Assembly (NCBI RefSeq): GCF_001547525.1
Contig: NZ_CM003769.1
Coordinates: 899,102 to 963,101 of the forward strand
Reading direction: 5' to 3'
DNA from: Burkholderia anthina
Lineage (GTDB): Bacteria > Pseudomonadota > Gammaproteobacteria > Burkholderiales > Burkholderiaceae
Length of the DNA: 64,000 nt
Part shown: positions 50,951 to 60,036 of the stretch, in pieces
Position numbering within the stretch: the first letter of the stretch is position 1
Layout: each line of letters begins with the position of its first letter
Notes under the pieces: model-generated
The model's database searches: none
What the model was told of the DNA's origin: nothing
What the model saw: only the letters and a program-made list of their open reading frames with translations
Program-made: the position numbers and the translations under genes

Positions 50951-52056
50951 GGCCGTGCTCCTTCGTGTGCGGCCGTGGCAGCCACGCGAACCGCTTCGCC
51001 GTCGCGCAGCAACTGCGCGCCGAGCGCGACGACCCGCTCGCCTTGCTTCAGTGCGCCGGACACGCGTGCGCTGTCGTCGTCCAGATGCTCGACCGTGACG
51101 GGCCGCCATCCCACCTTGGCCGGATCGCCCGAGACGACCCACACGCCGGGCCCTTTGCCTGCATCCAGCAACGCGCCGATCGGTACCTGCACGCCGGCTT
51201 GCGGCGTCGCGCGCGCGTCGTCCGGCATGCGGATCGTGACGGTCGCGCCCAGCGGTGCGGCGGCCAGCGCGCCCTGCAACACGTAGCGCGCTTCGAACGT
51301 GCGCGTTCGCGCATCCGCGGTGTCGGACAACTGGCGCAGCGTCGCGGGGACACTCGCGCCCGGCTTGCCGAACAGTTCCGCCTGCGCGATGGATCCGACC
51401 GCGGGGCGCAGCGTTTCCGGCAACTGGATCACCGCTTCCCGGTTGCCGGCGTGCGCGAGCCGCACGACCGGCTGGCCGGCGCTGACGACCTGGCCGGGCT
51501 CCGCGAGCGTTTCCATCACGACGCCGTCGCCGTCCGCGACCAATTCCGCATAGCCGGTCGCATTGCGCGCGACGTCGGCGTCGGCCTCGGCGGCGCTCAA
51601 CTGGGCTTTCGCGGCGTCGGCCGCGGCCTTGACCTGGTCATAGGCCGATGCCGATATCGCGCCGGTGCCGCGCAGGTCGCGGTAGCGCGCTTCGTCTTCG
51701 GCGGTCTGCCGCGCGCGTGCCCGTGCCGCGGCCACCGCTTCGTCGCGTGCGCGCGCCGCGAGCTTCAGGTCGACCGGGTCGATGCGCATCAGCGGCTGGC
51801 CGCGGCGGACGGTTTGCCCGGTATCGACGAGCCGCTCCAGCACCTTGCCGGACACCCGGAACCCGAGGTCGCTCTGCACGCGGGCGGCGACGGTGCCGGT
51901 AAACGACCGCGACGCGGGCGCGGCTGCGTGCACGATGGCGGTACGCACGAGCGGCGCTTCCGTGCGCGGATCGGAAGGCGCTTTTCCGCTGCAGGCGGCT
52001 AGCGCGAGGGGCAGCGCGGAAGCGACTGCAAGGAGAGCGAGGCGACGCCGGACCAT
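50947..52056 (-). CDS. RND efflux periplasmic adaptor, lipoprotein
   Basis: 369-aa membrane-fusion protein linking pump and outer-membrane channel. Signal peptide with lipobox LALAAC (Cys22), biotinyl-lipoyl halves TGTVAARVQSDLGFRVSGKV and LVADGDGVVMETLAEPGQVVSAGQ around an alpha-helical hairpin (about 85-150), then beta-barrel and membrane-proximal domains. First gene of the pump operon, with a TetR-type operator 45-69 bp upstream of the ATG at 52056. Confidence 0.9.
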   Translation of the reverse strand: MVRRRLALLAVASALPLALAACSGKAPSDPRTEAPLVRTAIVHAAAPASRSFTGTVAARVQSDLGFRVSGKVLERLVDTGQTVRRGQPLMRIDPVDLKLAARARDEAVAAARARARQTAEDEARYRDLRGTGAISASAYDQVKAAADAAKAQLSAAEADADVARNATGYAELVADGDGVVMETLAEPGQVVSAGQPVVRLAHAGNREAVIQLPETLRPAVGSIAQAELFGKPGASVPATLRQLSDTADARTRTFEARYVLQGALAAAPLGATVTIRMPDDARATPQAGVQVPIGALLDAGKGPGVWVVSGDPAKVGWRPVTVEHLDDDSARVSGALKQGERVVALGAQLLRDGEAVRVAATAAHEGARP

Positions 52057-52100
52057 GAAAGACCCACTGACGAGGTGATCGGGGCTTTCATTGTGTATCT

Positions 52101-52125
52101 AGTGACCAAAATAGTCAATGGTCAC
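52101..52125. promoter_or_regulatory. Putative TetR operator upstream of the efflux adaptor
   Basis: Minus strand reads TTGACTATTTTGGTCACT (52118-52101), and GTGAC at 52102-52106 pairs with GTCAC at 52121-52125. It shares TGACTATTT and GGT with the palindrome at 52785, so both are likely bound by the same repressor. Confidence 0.65.
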
Positions 52126-52138
52126 AAACGGTGCCGGT

Positions 52139-52756
52139 TCATGGGGCGAGGCTGCGGAGCACCAGGCTCGACAACTGCGCGGGCGCGGCGTCGGTCGTGT
52201 CGAGGTTGTACTGCAGCAGCAGCGGATTCAGGTACGGCCGCATCACGAGGTAGATCGCCGTCGCGGTTTCGTCCAGCGGCGTCTTGCGCTCGAACTCGCC
52301 GCTTTGCCTGCCTGCCTGCAGCACCTCGCGCAGCAGCTTCTGCACACGGGCCTCATAGGCCTGCACCGACTGCCAGTTGCCGGTGGCGGCCGACGCGGCG
52401 ATGTCGTACAGCTTGCGGTCGCGGAAGAACAGCCGCAGGCTCGCTTCGGTAGAAACCTTGAACATGCGCCGCAACTTTTCGGTCGGCAGTTCCGCTTCGG
52501 CAACGGCGGCGCGCACGTCGGTCTCGATTTCATGCAGGCAGTTCGCGCAGATCATCTCGCCGATCGCCTGTTTCGACTCGAAGAACTTGTAGATATAGGC
52601 CTTCGAGAAGCCGATGGACTTCGCGAGGTCGGACACGGTCGTCTTCTCGTAGCCGTACCGGCTGAAGTGCTCGGTGGCGGCGGCCACGATCTGATCGCGC
52701 ACGTCGTGATCGGCCGGGCCGCGTGCGGGCGCGGGGGAAGCGGTGTTTTCTTTCAT
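52139..52756 (-). CDS. TetR-family repressor of the RND efflux system
   Basis: 205-aa regulator with helix-turn-helix HFSRYGYEKTTVSDLAKSIGFSKAYIYKFFESKQAI (about 30-65). The C-terminal domain contains two Cys (MICANCLHE) that could respond to redox or a ligand. Gene lies between adaptor and outer-membrane channel genes, with matching operator sequences on both sides, so it probably controls both operons and itself. Confidence 0.9.
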   Translation of the reverse strand: MKENTASPAPARGPADHDVRDQIVAAATEHFSRYGYEKTTVSDLAKSIGFSKAYIYKFFESKQAIGEMICANCLHEIETDVRAAVAEAELPTEKLRRMFKVSTEASLRLFFRDRKLYDIAASAATGNWQSVQAYEARVQKLLREVLQAGRQSGEFERKTPLDETATAIYLVMRPYLNPLLLQYNLDTTDAAPAQLSSLVLRSLAP

Positions 52757-52784
52757 GGGTTGCGGCTGGCAGGGATGGACAACG

Positions 52785-52810
52785 AGTGACTATTTGGTAT
52801 TATAGTCACT
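52785..52810. promoter_or_regulatory. Palindromic TetR operator in the tetR/channel divergent promoter
   Basis: AGTGACTAT-N8-ATAGTCACT, perfect 9-bp arms over 26 bp, between the tetR ATG (52756) and the channel ATG (52834), overlapping both likely promoters. Confidence 0.8.
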
Positions 52811-52833
52811 ACCTGATCTTGACTGAAACCGTC

Positions 52834-54294
52834 ATGCTACCGAAACCCATCGTTGCCGCGCTGCTCGCCGCGCTCCTGTCTGCGGGATGTGCCGTCGGTC
52901 CCGACTACGTGCGGCCGGACGTCGCCATGCCGCAGCGCTTCCAGGGCCAGAGCGCCGTGGAGCAGCGGCGCGCGGCGGCCGATGCCGAACTCGCGACGTG
53001 GTGGACGGGCTTCGGCGATCCGCAGTTGACCCGGTTCGTCACGCTCGCACTTGCACGGAACCTCGATCTCGCGCAGGCCGCGGCCCGCGTCACGCAAGCG
53101 CGTGCCGGGCTCGGGGCGGCCAATGCGGCGCTGTTGCCGTCTGGCAATGTGACCGGCCAGGCCGCGCGCGCCTACCAGTCGGTCGAAACGCCGTTGGGGC
53201 GCGTTCTGAATTCGACGCCCGGTTTCGACCGTCACGGGAGCGCCTACGAAGCCGATTTCAACGCGAGCTGGGAGCTGGATGTGTTCGGCGGGCTGCGCCG
53301 CGGGCGGCAAGCCGCGCTTGCCGACTATCAGGCATCCGAAGCGGCGGCGGTTGCCACGCGCTTGGCCGTCGCCGCGCAGACGGCAGACATCTACATCACG
53401 ATTCGCGGGTTGCAGGGCCGGCTGGAGGTCGCGCGGCATCAGGTGCGGACCGAACAGGATCTGTTGTCGACGATCAACCTGCTGTACGGGAAGGGGCTCG
53501 CGGCGGAGCTTCAGGTCAGGCAGGCCGAAGGTGCGCTCGCGCAGGTTCGTGCGACGGTGCCGGTGCTCGAGGCGGCGCTGGACACGGCGATGAATGCGCT
53601 CGACGTGATGCTCGGTGCGCAGCCCGGCACGCATCGCGCGGAATTGCTCGACGGCGGCGACGTGCCGGTGGCGCCGCGGATCGCGGCGACGGGCACGCCG
53701 GGCGAATTGCTCAGGCGGCGGCCCGACCTGATGGTCGCCGAGCGACGCCTTGCGGCGTCGAACGCGCGCATCGGCGTGGCGATTGCCGAGTATTACCCGA
53801 AGTTTTCGCTGAGCGGATTGCTCGGCAGCGCGACGACGATGGGCGCGGGCAACCTGTTTGCCGGCGGCGCGAACCAGGCGGCCGGCGTGCTCGGCCTGCG
53901 CTGGCGCCTGTTCGACTTCAGCCGGATCAATGCGCAGATCGCCGACGCCAAAGGAAAGGAAGCCGAAATGCTGGCCGCGTATCGGCTCGCGGCGCTGCAC
54001 GCCACCGAGGATGTCGAAAATGCGTTCTCTGCGCTCGTCAAGCGTGACGAACAGGCGGCCGTGCTGGCCAGCGGCGTCGATTCGCTCGGCCGCGCGCGGG
54101 CCGCGTCGTTCGCGGCTTACCAGAAAGGCGTCGTCAGCCTGATCGAAGTGTTGCAGGCCGACGAAAGCTTGCTGCGCGCGTCCGACGAACGCGTGCAGGC
54201 GCGAACCGAATCGGCGCGTGCGGCGGTCGCGGCGTTCAAGGCGCTCGGTGGAGGATGGCAGGCGCCGGAGGCCGAGGCCGTTGCGAGCCGGTAG
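52834..54294 (+). CDS. RND efflux outer-membrane channel lipoprotein (NodT/OprM type)
   Basis: 486-aa TolC-like channel. Signal peptide and lipobox LLSAGCAVGPDY (Cys19), two repeats of the outer-membrane efflux domain (ATWWTGFGDPQLTRFVTLAL and GELLRRRPDLMVAERRLAASNARIGVAIAEYYP), and the terminal helix typical of NodT. ATG at 52834 lacks a strong ribosome binding site. Transcribed away from the pump operon but sharing its regulator, it completes a tripartite system. Confidence 0.9.
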   Translation: MLPKPIVAALLAALLSAGCAVGPDYVRPDVAMPQRFQGQSAVEQRRAAADAELATWWTGFGDPQLTRFVTLALARNLDLAQAAARVTQARAGLGAANAALLPSGNVTGQAARAYQSVETPLGRVLNSTPGFDRHGSAYEADFNASWELDVFGGLRRGRQAALADYQASEAAAVATRLAVAAQTADIYITIRGLQGRLEVARHQVRTEQDLLSTINLLYGKGLAAELQVRQAEGALAQVRATVPVLEAALDTAMNALDVMLGAQPGTHRAELLDGGDVPVAPRIAATGTPGELLRRRPDLMVAERRLAASNARIGVAIAEYYPKFSLSGLLGSATTMGAGNLFAGGANQAAGVLGLRWRLFDFSRINAQIADAKGKEAEMLAAYRLAALHATEDVENAFSALVKRDEQAAVLASGVDSLGRARAASFAAYQKGVVSLIEVLQADESLLRASDERVQARTESARAAVAAFKALGGGWQAPEAEAVASR

Positions 54295-54352
54295 CGGTAG
54301 CGCCGGAGCCTCTGATCGGCATCGTTCGGGAAGCCCTGCATGCGGCACGCGA

Positions 54353-55930
54353 CTATCGATGGATCGCTCCCCGCAACCGCCTCACATCCTGCTCCGACAC
54401 CGGCGCCGCCCGATTCCCCCACGCGCCGCGCACGTAACTGACCACCGCCGCGATTTCTCCGCTCGTCAACGTGCCGCGCATCGCCGGCATCCGCTGCACG
54501 GGGCCGTTTTCACCCGGCGCCGGCCGAGCGCCTTCGACGACGATCCGAATCGTGCTCGTCGGATCGGCGGCCAGCACGACCGAACTGCTCGCGAGCGCCG
54601 GCCCGTGATCGCGCACGCCCGTGCCGTCCGCACCGTGGCAACGTGCACAGAACCCCGCATACACACCGGCCCCGGGCGCTTGCTGGCCGCTTTCCGGGCG
54701 CGGGCCGGCGGGCGTCAACCGCGGCACGCCGACGCCCAGCGGATTCGTCGCGGCGGTCGGTTGCGCGGGCAACGATTTGAGGTACACGGAGATCGCCCGA
54801 CGATCGTCCTCCGTCAGCAATGCAGTGCTTTCGCCGACGACCGGGGCCATCGCGCCGAACACCGAGCCGCGCGCCGCATGGCCGCTGCGCAGGAACGCGG
54901 CGATGTCGTCGGTCGACCAGCGGCCGAGGCCGTCCGAGTCCGCGCCGGTCAGGTTCGGCGCGAACCAGTGATCGTTGATACCGCCGGTCAGGAACGCGGG
55001 GCTGCGTTCGTCGTAGCCGCGTTCGTTGTAGGCCGGCCCGCGCGGCGTATGGCATGCGCCGCAATGGCCGAGCCCCTGCACGAGATACGCACCGCGATTC
55101 CATTGCGCTGATTGCGACGGCTGGGGCGTGAACCGGTCGCGGTTCGCGAACGCGAGGCTCCACAGCCCGAGGGCCCAGCGCTGGTTGAACGGAAACGGGA
55201 GTTGCGTGAGCTTCGCCGCGTTCGGGGAAGGCGCGACGCCGCGCATGAAATACGCGTACAGCGCGCGCACGTCGTCGTCGGTCAGGTGCGCGAGCGACGG
55301 GTACGGCATCGCCGGATACAGCCGGCTGCCGTCCGCGCGCACGCCGCGCCGCAACGCGTCGTCGAACTGGCGCAGCGTGTAGTGGCCGATCCCGTGCGTC
55401 GGGTCCGGCGTGATGTTCGGCGCATAGATCGGCCCGAACGGCGAATTCACCGGCTGGCCGCCCGCGTACGGCGTATGGTCGGCCGCGTCGTGGCACGCGG
55501 CGCAATCGCCGGCCAGCGCGAGATAGCGGCCGCGCGCGATCGTCGCGGCGTCGGCGCTCGCCGCCGCCGCAGCAATGACCGGGCGGCGGGCGGTCGACGC
55601 GGAAGCGGAGTCCGGCGGCGGGGCGGAAGCGCCGGACGCTGCCGCATTGGCGACACTCGCCTTCCGCTTGCGTGAAAGCCGCGGATCCTCTCTCGCACGA
55701 GCGGACATCGACGCACCGGCATCGGCCGCCGACGCGTGAATCCGCACGAACCGCCAGCCAGACGCTGGCTCGGGCGCTTCGGCCGCCGACGCGGCGTCGG
55801 CCGTATCGCCGGCTGCCGCTGCGTTGTCGTCGGGCTGCATGTCGCACGCGCCGAGCATGACACACAGCGCGAGCGCGACACCCGCACGGCGGCCGGGAAC
55901 GCAGCACGAAGCGAACGAGATCAGCGCCAT
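54353..55930 (-). CDS. Triheme cytochrome c, probable lipoprotein
   Basis: 525-aa exported cytochrome with three heme c sites: CAACH (143-147), CGACH (290-294) and CARCH (428-432). Domain spacing resembles the cytochrome subunit of membrane alcohol/gluconate dehydrogenases. A lipobox-like LGAC at Cys29 suggests anchoring; residues 35-130 are low-complexity Ala/Ser-rich. Its ATG lies inside the 3' end of the membrane protein gene (10-bp overlap), making it the last gene of the oxidase operon. It probably delivers electrons to, or alongside, the subunit II heme domain. Confidence 0.87.
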   Translation of the reverse strand: MALISFASCCVPGRRAGVALALCVMLGACDMQPDDNAAAAGDTADAASAAEAPEPASGWRFVRIHASAADAGASMSARAREDPRLSRKRKASVANAAASGASAPPPDSASASTARRPVIAAAAASADAATIARGRYLALAGDCAACHDAADHTPYAGGQPVNSPFGPIYAPNITPDPTHGIGHYTLRQFDDALRRGVRADGSRLYPAMPYPSLAHLTDDDVRALYAYFMRGVAPSPNAAKLTQLPFPFNQRWALGLWSLAFANRDRFTPQPSQSAQWNRGAYLVQGLGHCGACHTPRGPAYNERGYDERSPAFLTGGINDHWFAPNLTGADSDGLGRWSTDDIAAFLRSGHAARGSVFGAMAPVVGESTALLTEDDRRAISVYLKSLPAQPTAATNPLGVGVPRLTPAGPRPESGQQAPGAGVYAGFCARCHGADGTGVRDHGPALASSSVVLAADPTSTIRIVVEGARPAPGENGPVQRMPAMRGTLTSGEIAAVVSYVRGAWGNRAAPVSEQDVRRLRGAIHR

Positions 55931-56328
55931 GGACTGCAAGGCCCCACGAAAGCCGTGACGATTCCCGTGAACACGAGACCGATCACGAAGCCGAGCGCGG
56001 CGAGCATTCCGCAGCGCGCGAGAAAGCGCGTACTATCGTCGCGCGTCACGGCGGGCGCATCGGCATCGCGTCGATATCGGTGCCGCCACGCCCGCGCGAG
56101 CCACGTCGCGCAGGCCGCGGCCAGTGCGAACGCGCCCGCGGCGATCAGTGCGAGCCACACGCCGACATGCGTCCAGCGCGGCGCGGCCTGCGCGACGCCG
56201 AGCGGATAGCATGCGGTGGACGCGAGCGTTTCGGACACGAGCATCTGCGCAAACCACAGCGCGGGCGCGCCGACGAGGCCGGCCGCGATCGCGAGCAGCG
56301 GGGTCCACGCGCGTCGGGCGTCGCTCAT
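55921..56328 (-). CDS. Small membrane protein of the oxidase operon
   Basis: 135-aa protein with three hydrophobic segments: PLLAIAAGLVGAPALWFAQML, VWLALIAAGAFALAAACATWL and CGMLAALGFVIGLVFTGIVTAF. It has two periplasmic or loop Cys (STACYPLG and VGPCSPW). No known family is certain. The ATG at 56328 overlaps the subunit I-III stop by 4 bp and its stop overlaps the cytochrome c gene, so it is probably an oxidase assembly factor or accessory subunit. Confidence 0.7.
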   Translation of the reverse strand: MSDARRAWTPLLAIAAGLVGAPALWFAQMLVSETLASTACYPLGVAQAAPRWTHVGVWLALIAAGAFALAAACATWLARAWRHRYRRDADAPAVTRDDSTRFLARCGMLAALGFVIGLVFTGIVTAFVGPCSPWR

Positions 56329-58964
56329 CCCGTGCTCCTCAGCCAGAACGGCGATACGTACAGCGCGGTGAAGATGAACAGCCACACGATGTCGACGAAG
56401 TGCCAGTAGAGCCCGCCGACCGTCAGCGCGACGCGTCGCTCGCGGCTGAAGAAACCGGCGGCCGTCCACCCCGCGAGCAGCGCGAGGATCGCGAGGCCGG
56501 CCACGACATGCGCGAGGTGGAACCCGGTGATCGTGAAATAGAGGCTGCCGTACAGGTGCGCGGTCGGGCCGTACGGATGGTCGCGCCATTCGTGAAGCTG
56601 GACCAGCGCGAACGCGGTGCCGAGCACCAGCGCGACGACGAGCATCGCGACCGCGCGGGCCTGCCGCTCGGCCCGCACCGCGCGCTCGGCGAGCCACACG
56701 AACACGCTGCTCGACAGCAGCACGACCGTGTTGACGGCCGCGAGCCCGATCTTCGGCATCCCTTCGGGCGGCCACGGCGCGGACCATTGCGACTGCAGGT
56801 AGAAATAGCAGAACAGCAGATAGCCGAACAGCCCGGCCTCGGTCACGATCAGCGTGAGCACACCCGACCAGCCGCCCGCGCGTTCGCCGCAACTGCCGAC
56901 CGGCAGCGGGTCGATGCAGCCGGCCGGCGCGCCGGCCGGTACCGTGGCCGACGGCGGTTCGGCCGGCTGCGGCCCGGCGGCCGCGGCAGGCGTCTGCGTG
57001 TTCGCGCGGGCGGGCAGGTGAGCACGTTGCCCGAGCGCGCGGCGCGGCCACAGCCACACGGCGGTGGCGACCGCGCAACCGGCCGCGGCCACGCACACGA
57101 GCGTCGGCGAGCGCACGAGCATCGCCGCGAACACGGCGGTCGCCAGCAGCGCGAGCACGAACGGCACGCAACTGTCGTCGGGCATCTTCAGGATCGCGCT
57201 CGGCGCCGCGGCGAGCGGCGTGACGGCGAGCGCCTCGCGCCCGTGTGCGAGCCGGTAGCCGACCCGCAGGCTGGTGCGCGTCGGATCGTCGCGCGTTTCC
57301 CACAGCGGATGCCGCGACGCGACGAGCGGGAGCACCGCGAAGTTGTACACGGGCGTCGGCGACGCGACCGACCACTCGAGGCCCGCCGCGCCCCACGGAT
57401 TGTCGCCGGCGCGCACGCCGCGCCGTGCGCTCACCAGCGCGTTGACGACGAACATCACGATGCCGATCCCGAACACGAACGAGCCGATCGTCGTCAGCAG
57501 GTTAGACGTGTCCCAGCCCATCCCCGATGGATACGTATAGATGCGTCGCGGCATCCCGAGCAACCCGGAAACGTGCATCGGGAAGAAGCCGAGGTTGAAG
57601 CCGATCAGCACGACCCAGAAGGTCCAGCGGCCGAGCCGCTCGTTCATCATCCGCCCGGTGAACTTCGGGAACCAGTACGCGACGCCGCCGAGCACCGGGA
57701 ACACGTTGATGCCGAGCAGCACGTAATGCAGGTGCGCGACGACGAAGTACGTATCGGTGAGCTGCCAGTCGAGCGGCACGGCCGCCGTCATCACGCCCGA
57801 CACGCCGCCGATCACGAACATCAGCACGAAGCCCGCGAAATACAGGAACGGCGTGCGAAACACGGGGCGGCCGGTCCAGATCGTCGCGATCCACGCAAAC
57901 ACCGCGACCGCGCTCGGAATCGAGATCAGCATGCTCGCGGCGCCGAAGAACGCGAGCGCGAGCGGCGCGATGCCGGTCGCGAACATGTGGTGGACCCACA
58001 CCTCGAAGCCGATCAGCATCGTCGCCACCGTCGATACCGCGACGGCCTCGTACGCGACGAGCGGCCGTCGACAGAAGGTCGGCAGGGCGTCCGACACGAT
58101 CCCCATCGCCGGCAGCACGACCACGTACACCCACGGATGCGCGAACATCCAGAACAGGTGCTGCCACAACAGCGGCCGGCCGCCGTGCGCGACGTCGAAG
58201 AAGTGCGTGCCCGCATTGCGGTCGAGCCACAGCAGCAGGAACGCGAGGCTCACCGACGGCACCGCCACCAGGTTCGCGACCGACGCGGTCAGCGTGCCCC
58301 ACACGATGATCGGCACGCGGTCGATCGACATGCCGTGCGCGCGCATCCGCAGCAGCGTGACGACGAAGTTCGCGGCGCCGCCGGTCGTCGAGATGCCGAG
58401 CAGGATCATCCCGAGCGCATAGATGTCGATGTTCGCGCCGGCGCTGTAGTCGAGCGACGTGAGCGGCACGTAGTTGAACCAGCCGCCGTCCGGCACCGCG
58501 CCGAGCGGAAAGCTCGCGTACAGGAACAACCCGGCGAACAGGAACGACCAGTACGAGAACGCGTTCAGCCGCGGGAACGCCATGTCGCGCGAGCCGAGCA
58601 TCAGCGGCCACAGGTAGTTCGCGAAGCCGGACAGCACCGGCAGCGCGTACAGGAAGATCATCGTGACGCCGTGCATCGTGAACAGTGAATCGTATTGCGC
58701 GGGCGTGAGCAGCGTCGCGTTCGGTCGTGCGAGCTGGATGCGCATCACGAGCGCCTCCACGCCGCCGAGCAGCAGGAAAGCGAACGCGGTGACGATGTAG
58801 CGCAGCCCGATGCGCTTGTGATCGACGGTGCCGAGCCAGCCGCGCCAGCCGGGTTCCGATTCCCACAGCTCGGCCAGCGCGCGCTCGTGCGCGGAACCGG
58901 GCGGCGCTTCGCCGAGATCGGGTACGCGGTTGAGCGGGGCCGGCGTGTCGCGGGCAATGGCCAT
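56325..58964 (-). CDS. ctaD: Cytochrome oxidase subunits I and III fused, divergent proton channels
   Basis: 879-aa fusion. Subunit I (about 40-560) keeps all metal ligands: heme a H98 and H413, heme a3 H411, CuB H276, H325, H326, and the cross-linking Tyr280. It keeps the D-channel Asp127, but HPEVY reads HPWVY (W278) and the K-channel segment reads IPSAVAVF, with A354 where Lys is canonical (Rhodobacter sphaeroides E286 and K362; constant offset of 8 from H276 to H413). From about 700 on is subunit III (LIVTEAGLFGYLLFCYFYL, HLYGSLYFTITGFHLAHV). ATG 58964 is chosen because GAGG sits 7 nt upstream; ATG 58970 abuts it. Close in layout to the alternative coxMNOP-type oxidases. Confidence 0.9.
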   Translation of the reverse strand: MAIARDTPAPLNRVPDLGEAPPGSAHERALAELWESEPGWRGWLGTVDHKRIGLRYIVTAFAFLLLGGVEALVMRIQLARPNATLLTPAQYDSLFTMHGVTMIFLYALPVLSGFANYLWPLMLGSRDMAFPRLNAFSYWSFLFAGLFLYASFPLGAVPDGGWFNYVPLTSLDYSAGANIDIYALGMILLGISTTGGAANFVVTLLRMRAHGMSIDRVPIIVWGTLTASVANLVAVPSVSLAFLLLWLDRNAGTHFFDVAHGGRPLLWQHLFWMFAHPWVYVVVLPAMGIVSDALPTFCRRPLVAYEAVAVSTVATMLIGFEVWVHHMFATGIAPLALAFFGAASMLISIPSAVAVFAWIATIWTGRPVFRTPFLYFAGFVLMFVIGGVSGVMTAAVPLDWQLTDTYFVVAHLHYVLLGINVFPVLGGVAYWFPKFTGRMMNERLGRWTFWVVLIGFNLGFFPMHVSGLLGMPRRIYTYPSGMGWDTSNLLTTIGSFVFGIGIVMFVVNALVSARRGVRAGDNPWGAAGLEWSVASPTPVYNFAVLPLVASRHPLWETRDDPTRTSLRVGYRLAHGREALAVTPLAAAPSAILKMPDDSCVPFVLALLATAVFAAMLVRSPTLVCVAAAGCAVATAVWLWPRRALGQRAHLPARANTQTPAAAAGPQPAEPPSATVPAGAPAGCIDPLPVGSCGERAGGWSGVLTLIVTEAGLFGYLLFCYFYLQSQWSAPWPPEGMPKIGLAAVNTVVLLSSSVFVWLAERAVRAERQARAVAMLVVALVLGTAFALVQLHEWRDHPYGPTAHLYGSLYFTITGFHLAHVVAGLAILALLAGWTAAGFFSRERRVALTVGGLYWHFVDIVWLFIFTALYVSPFWLRSTG

Positions 58965-58977
58965 CGGCATCCTCGAT

Positions 58978-60036
58978 TCAGTGCAGCGTCGCCAGATACG
59001 CGGCGAGATCGTCGGCGTCGCGCGGCGCGAGCGCGATCGACGGCATCAGCGACTGCGGCTTGATCTGCTGCGCATGCGCGACCCAGCGGCGCAGGTTGTC
59101 GGGCGTGTTGTCGAGCGTGCCGGCCGCGAGCAGCCGGCGCGTGCCGACGTGCGTGAGATCGGGGCCCGCGTCGCCCGCCGCGTCGGTGCCGCGCACCGCG
59201 TGACAGCCCGCGCAGCGCGCGGCGAACACGCGCTGGCCGCGGCGTTCGGCGCTCGCCGCGGGGGCCGGAGCCGGTTGGCGCTGCGCGGCGAGCCACGCAC
59301 GGAACGCGGCCGGCGGCTCGGCCACGACTTCGAACGCCATGTGCGCGTGCTGCGCGCCGCAGTATTGCGAGCACTGCCCGCGATAGACGCCCGGCCGGTC
59401 GGCCTGCAGCCATTGGCGATTGGTCTGGCCGGGTATCGTCTGCGTCTTGCCGGCGAGTTGCGGCACCCAGAACGCGTGGATCACGTCGGCGCTCTTCAGT
59501 TCGATTGCGATGGGTTCGCCTACCGGAATATGGATCTCGTTCGCCGTGACGAAGCCGGCCCCGTCAATATCGTCCGGATAACGCACGGCCCACCACCAGT
59601 CCTGCGCGGTCACGGCGATCGTCCAGCGCGGGCGGACGCGGCGGCGCCGCGACGGCACCCAGCACCCGCAGCATGTAGACGAGCGCGCCGAACAGCAGCA
59701 CGATCGAGATCGCGGTGCCCACCGGTCACGATCGTCAGCCCGCTGCCGTGGCCGGCGCCTGCCTGCGCGCGACGGCGAAACAGCGCGATCAGCCAGCAGC
59801 ACCGCGATCGCGACGCAGACGAACGTGCACAGCGCGAGCAGCGCCCAGCCGAGCACGAAGACCGGCTGCGCCGCAGGGCCGGCCGCGTGCACGACGTACG
59901 CGAGCGGCAGCGGCGCGGACGGATTGCCGGGCTCGGCAGGCGCGGCGGCCGCGCGCGCGACGATCGGCACGATCGTCCACGCGACCGGTGCGATCCATGC
60001 GGCATGACGGGTTTTCAGGAACGGCGGAACGGGCAA
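58978..60036 (-). CDS. ctaC: Cytochrome oxidase subunit II with C-terminal cytochrome c domain (frame disturbed)
   Basis: CuA-containing subunit II. The CuA site is present: His in VIHAFWVPQL and CSQYCGAQHAHM. A fused class I cytochrome c with CAGCH follows. Start is TTG at 60036 with AAGGAG 5 nt upstream. Between about 59786 and 59640 the single open frame reads unlike a protein (RSRSCCCSARSSTCCGCW), while the other two frames in turn give LIALFRRRAQAGAGHGSG and the expected second helix VGTAISIVLLFGALVYML. Three compensating indels, probably sequence errors, explain this. Oxidase operon leader gene; the 13-bp gap to subunit I supports coupling. Confidence 0.82.
   Translation of the reverse strand: MPVPPFLKTRHAAWIAPVAWTIVPIVARAAAAPAEPGNPSAPLPLAYVVHAAGPAAQPVFVLGWALLALCTFVCVAIAVLLADRAVSPSRAGRRRPRQRADDRDRWAPRSRSCCCSARSSTCCGCWVPSRRRRVRPRWTIAVTAQDWWWAVRYPDDIDGAGFVTANEIHIPVGEPIAIELKSADVIHAFWVPQLAGKTQTIPGQTNRQWLQADRPGVYRGQCSQYCGAQHAHMAFEVVAEPPAAFRAWLAAQRQPAPAPAASAERRGQRVFAARCAGCHAVRGTDAAGDAGPDLTHVGTRRLLAAGTLDNTPDNLRRWVAHAQQIKPQSLMPSIALAPRDADDLAAYLATLH

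Noticed and set aside
46934..51286. A 1450-residue plus-strand open frame opposite the RND pump
   Set aside because: Arg/His/Asp-rich composition with no domain; it mirrors the pump and adaptor genes on the other strand and is an artefact of high GC at third positions.
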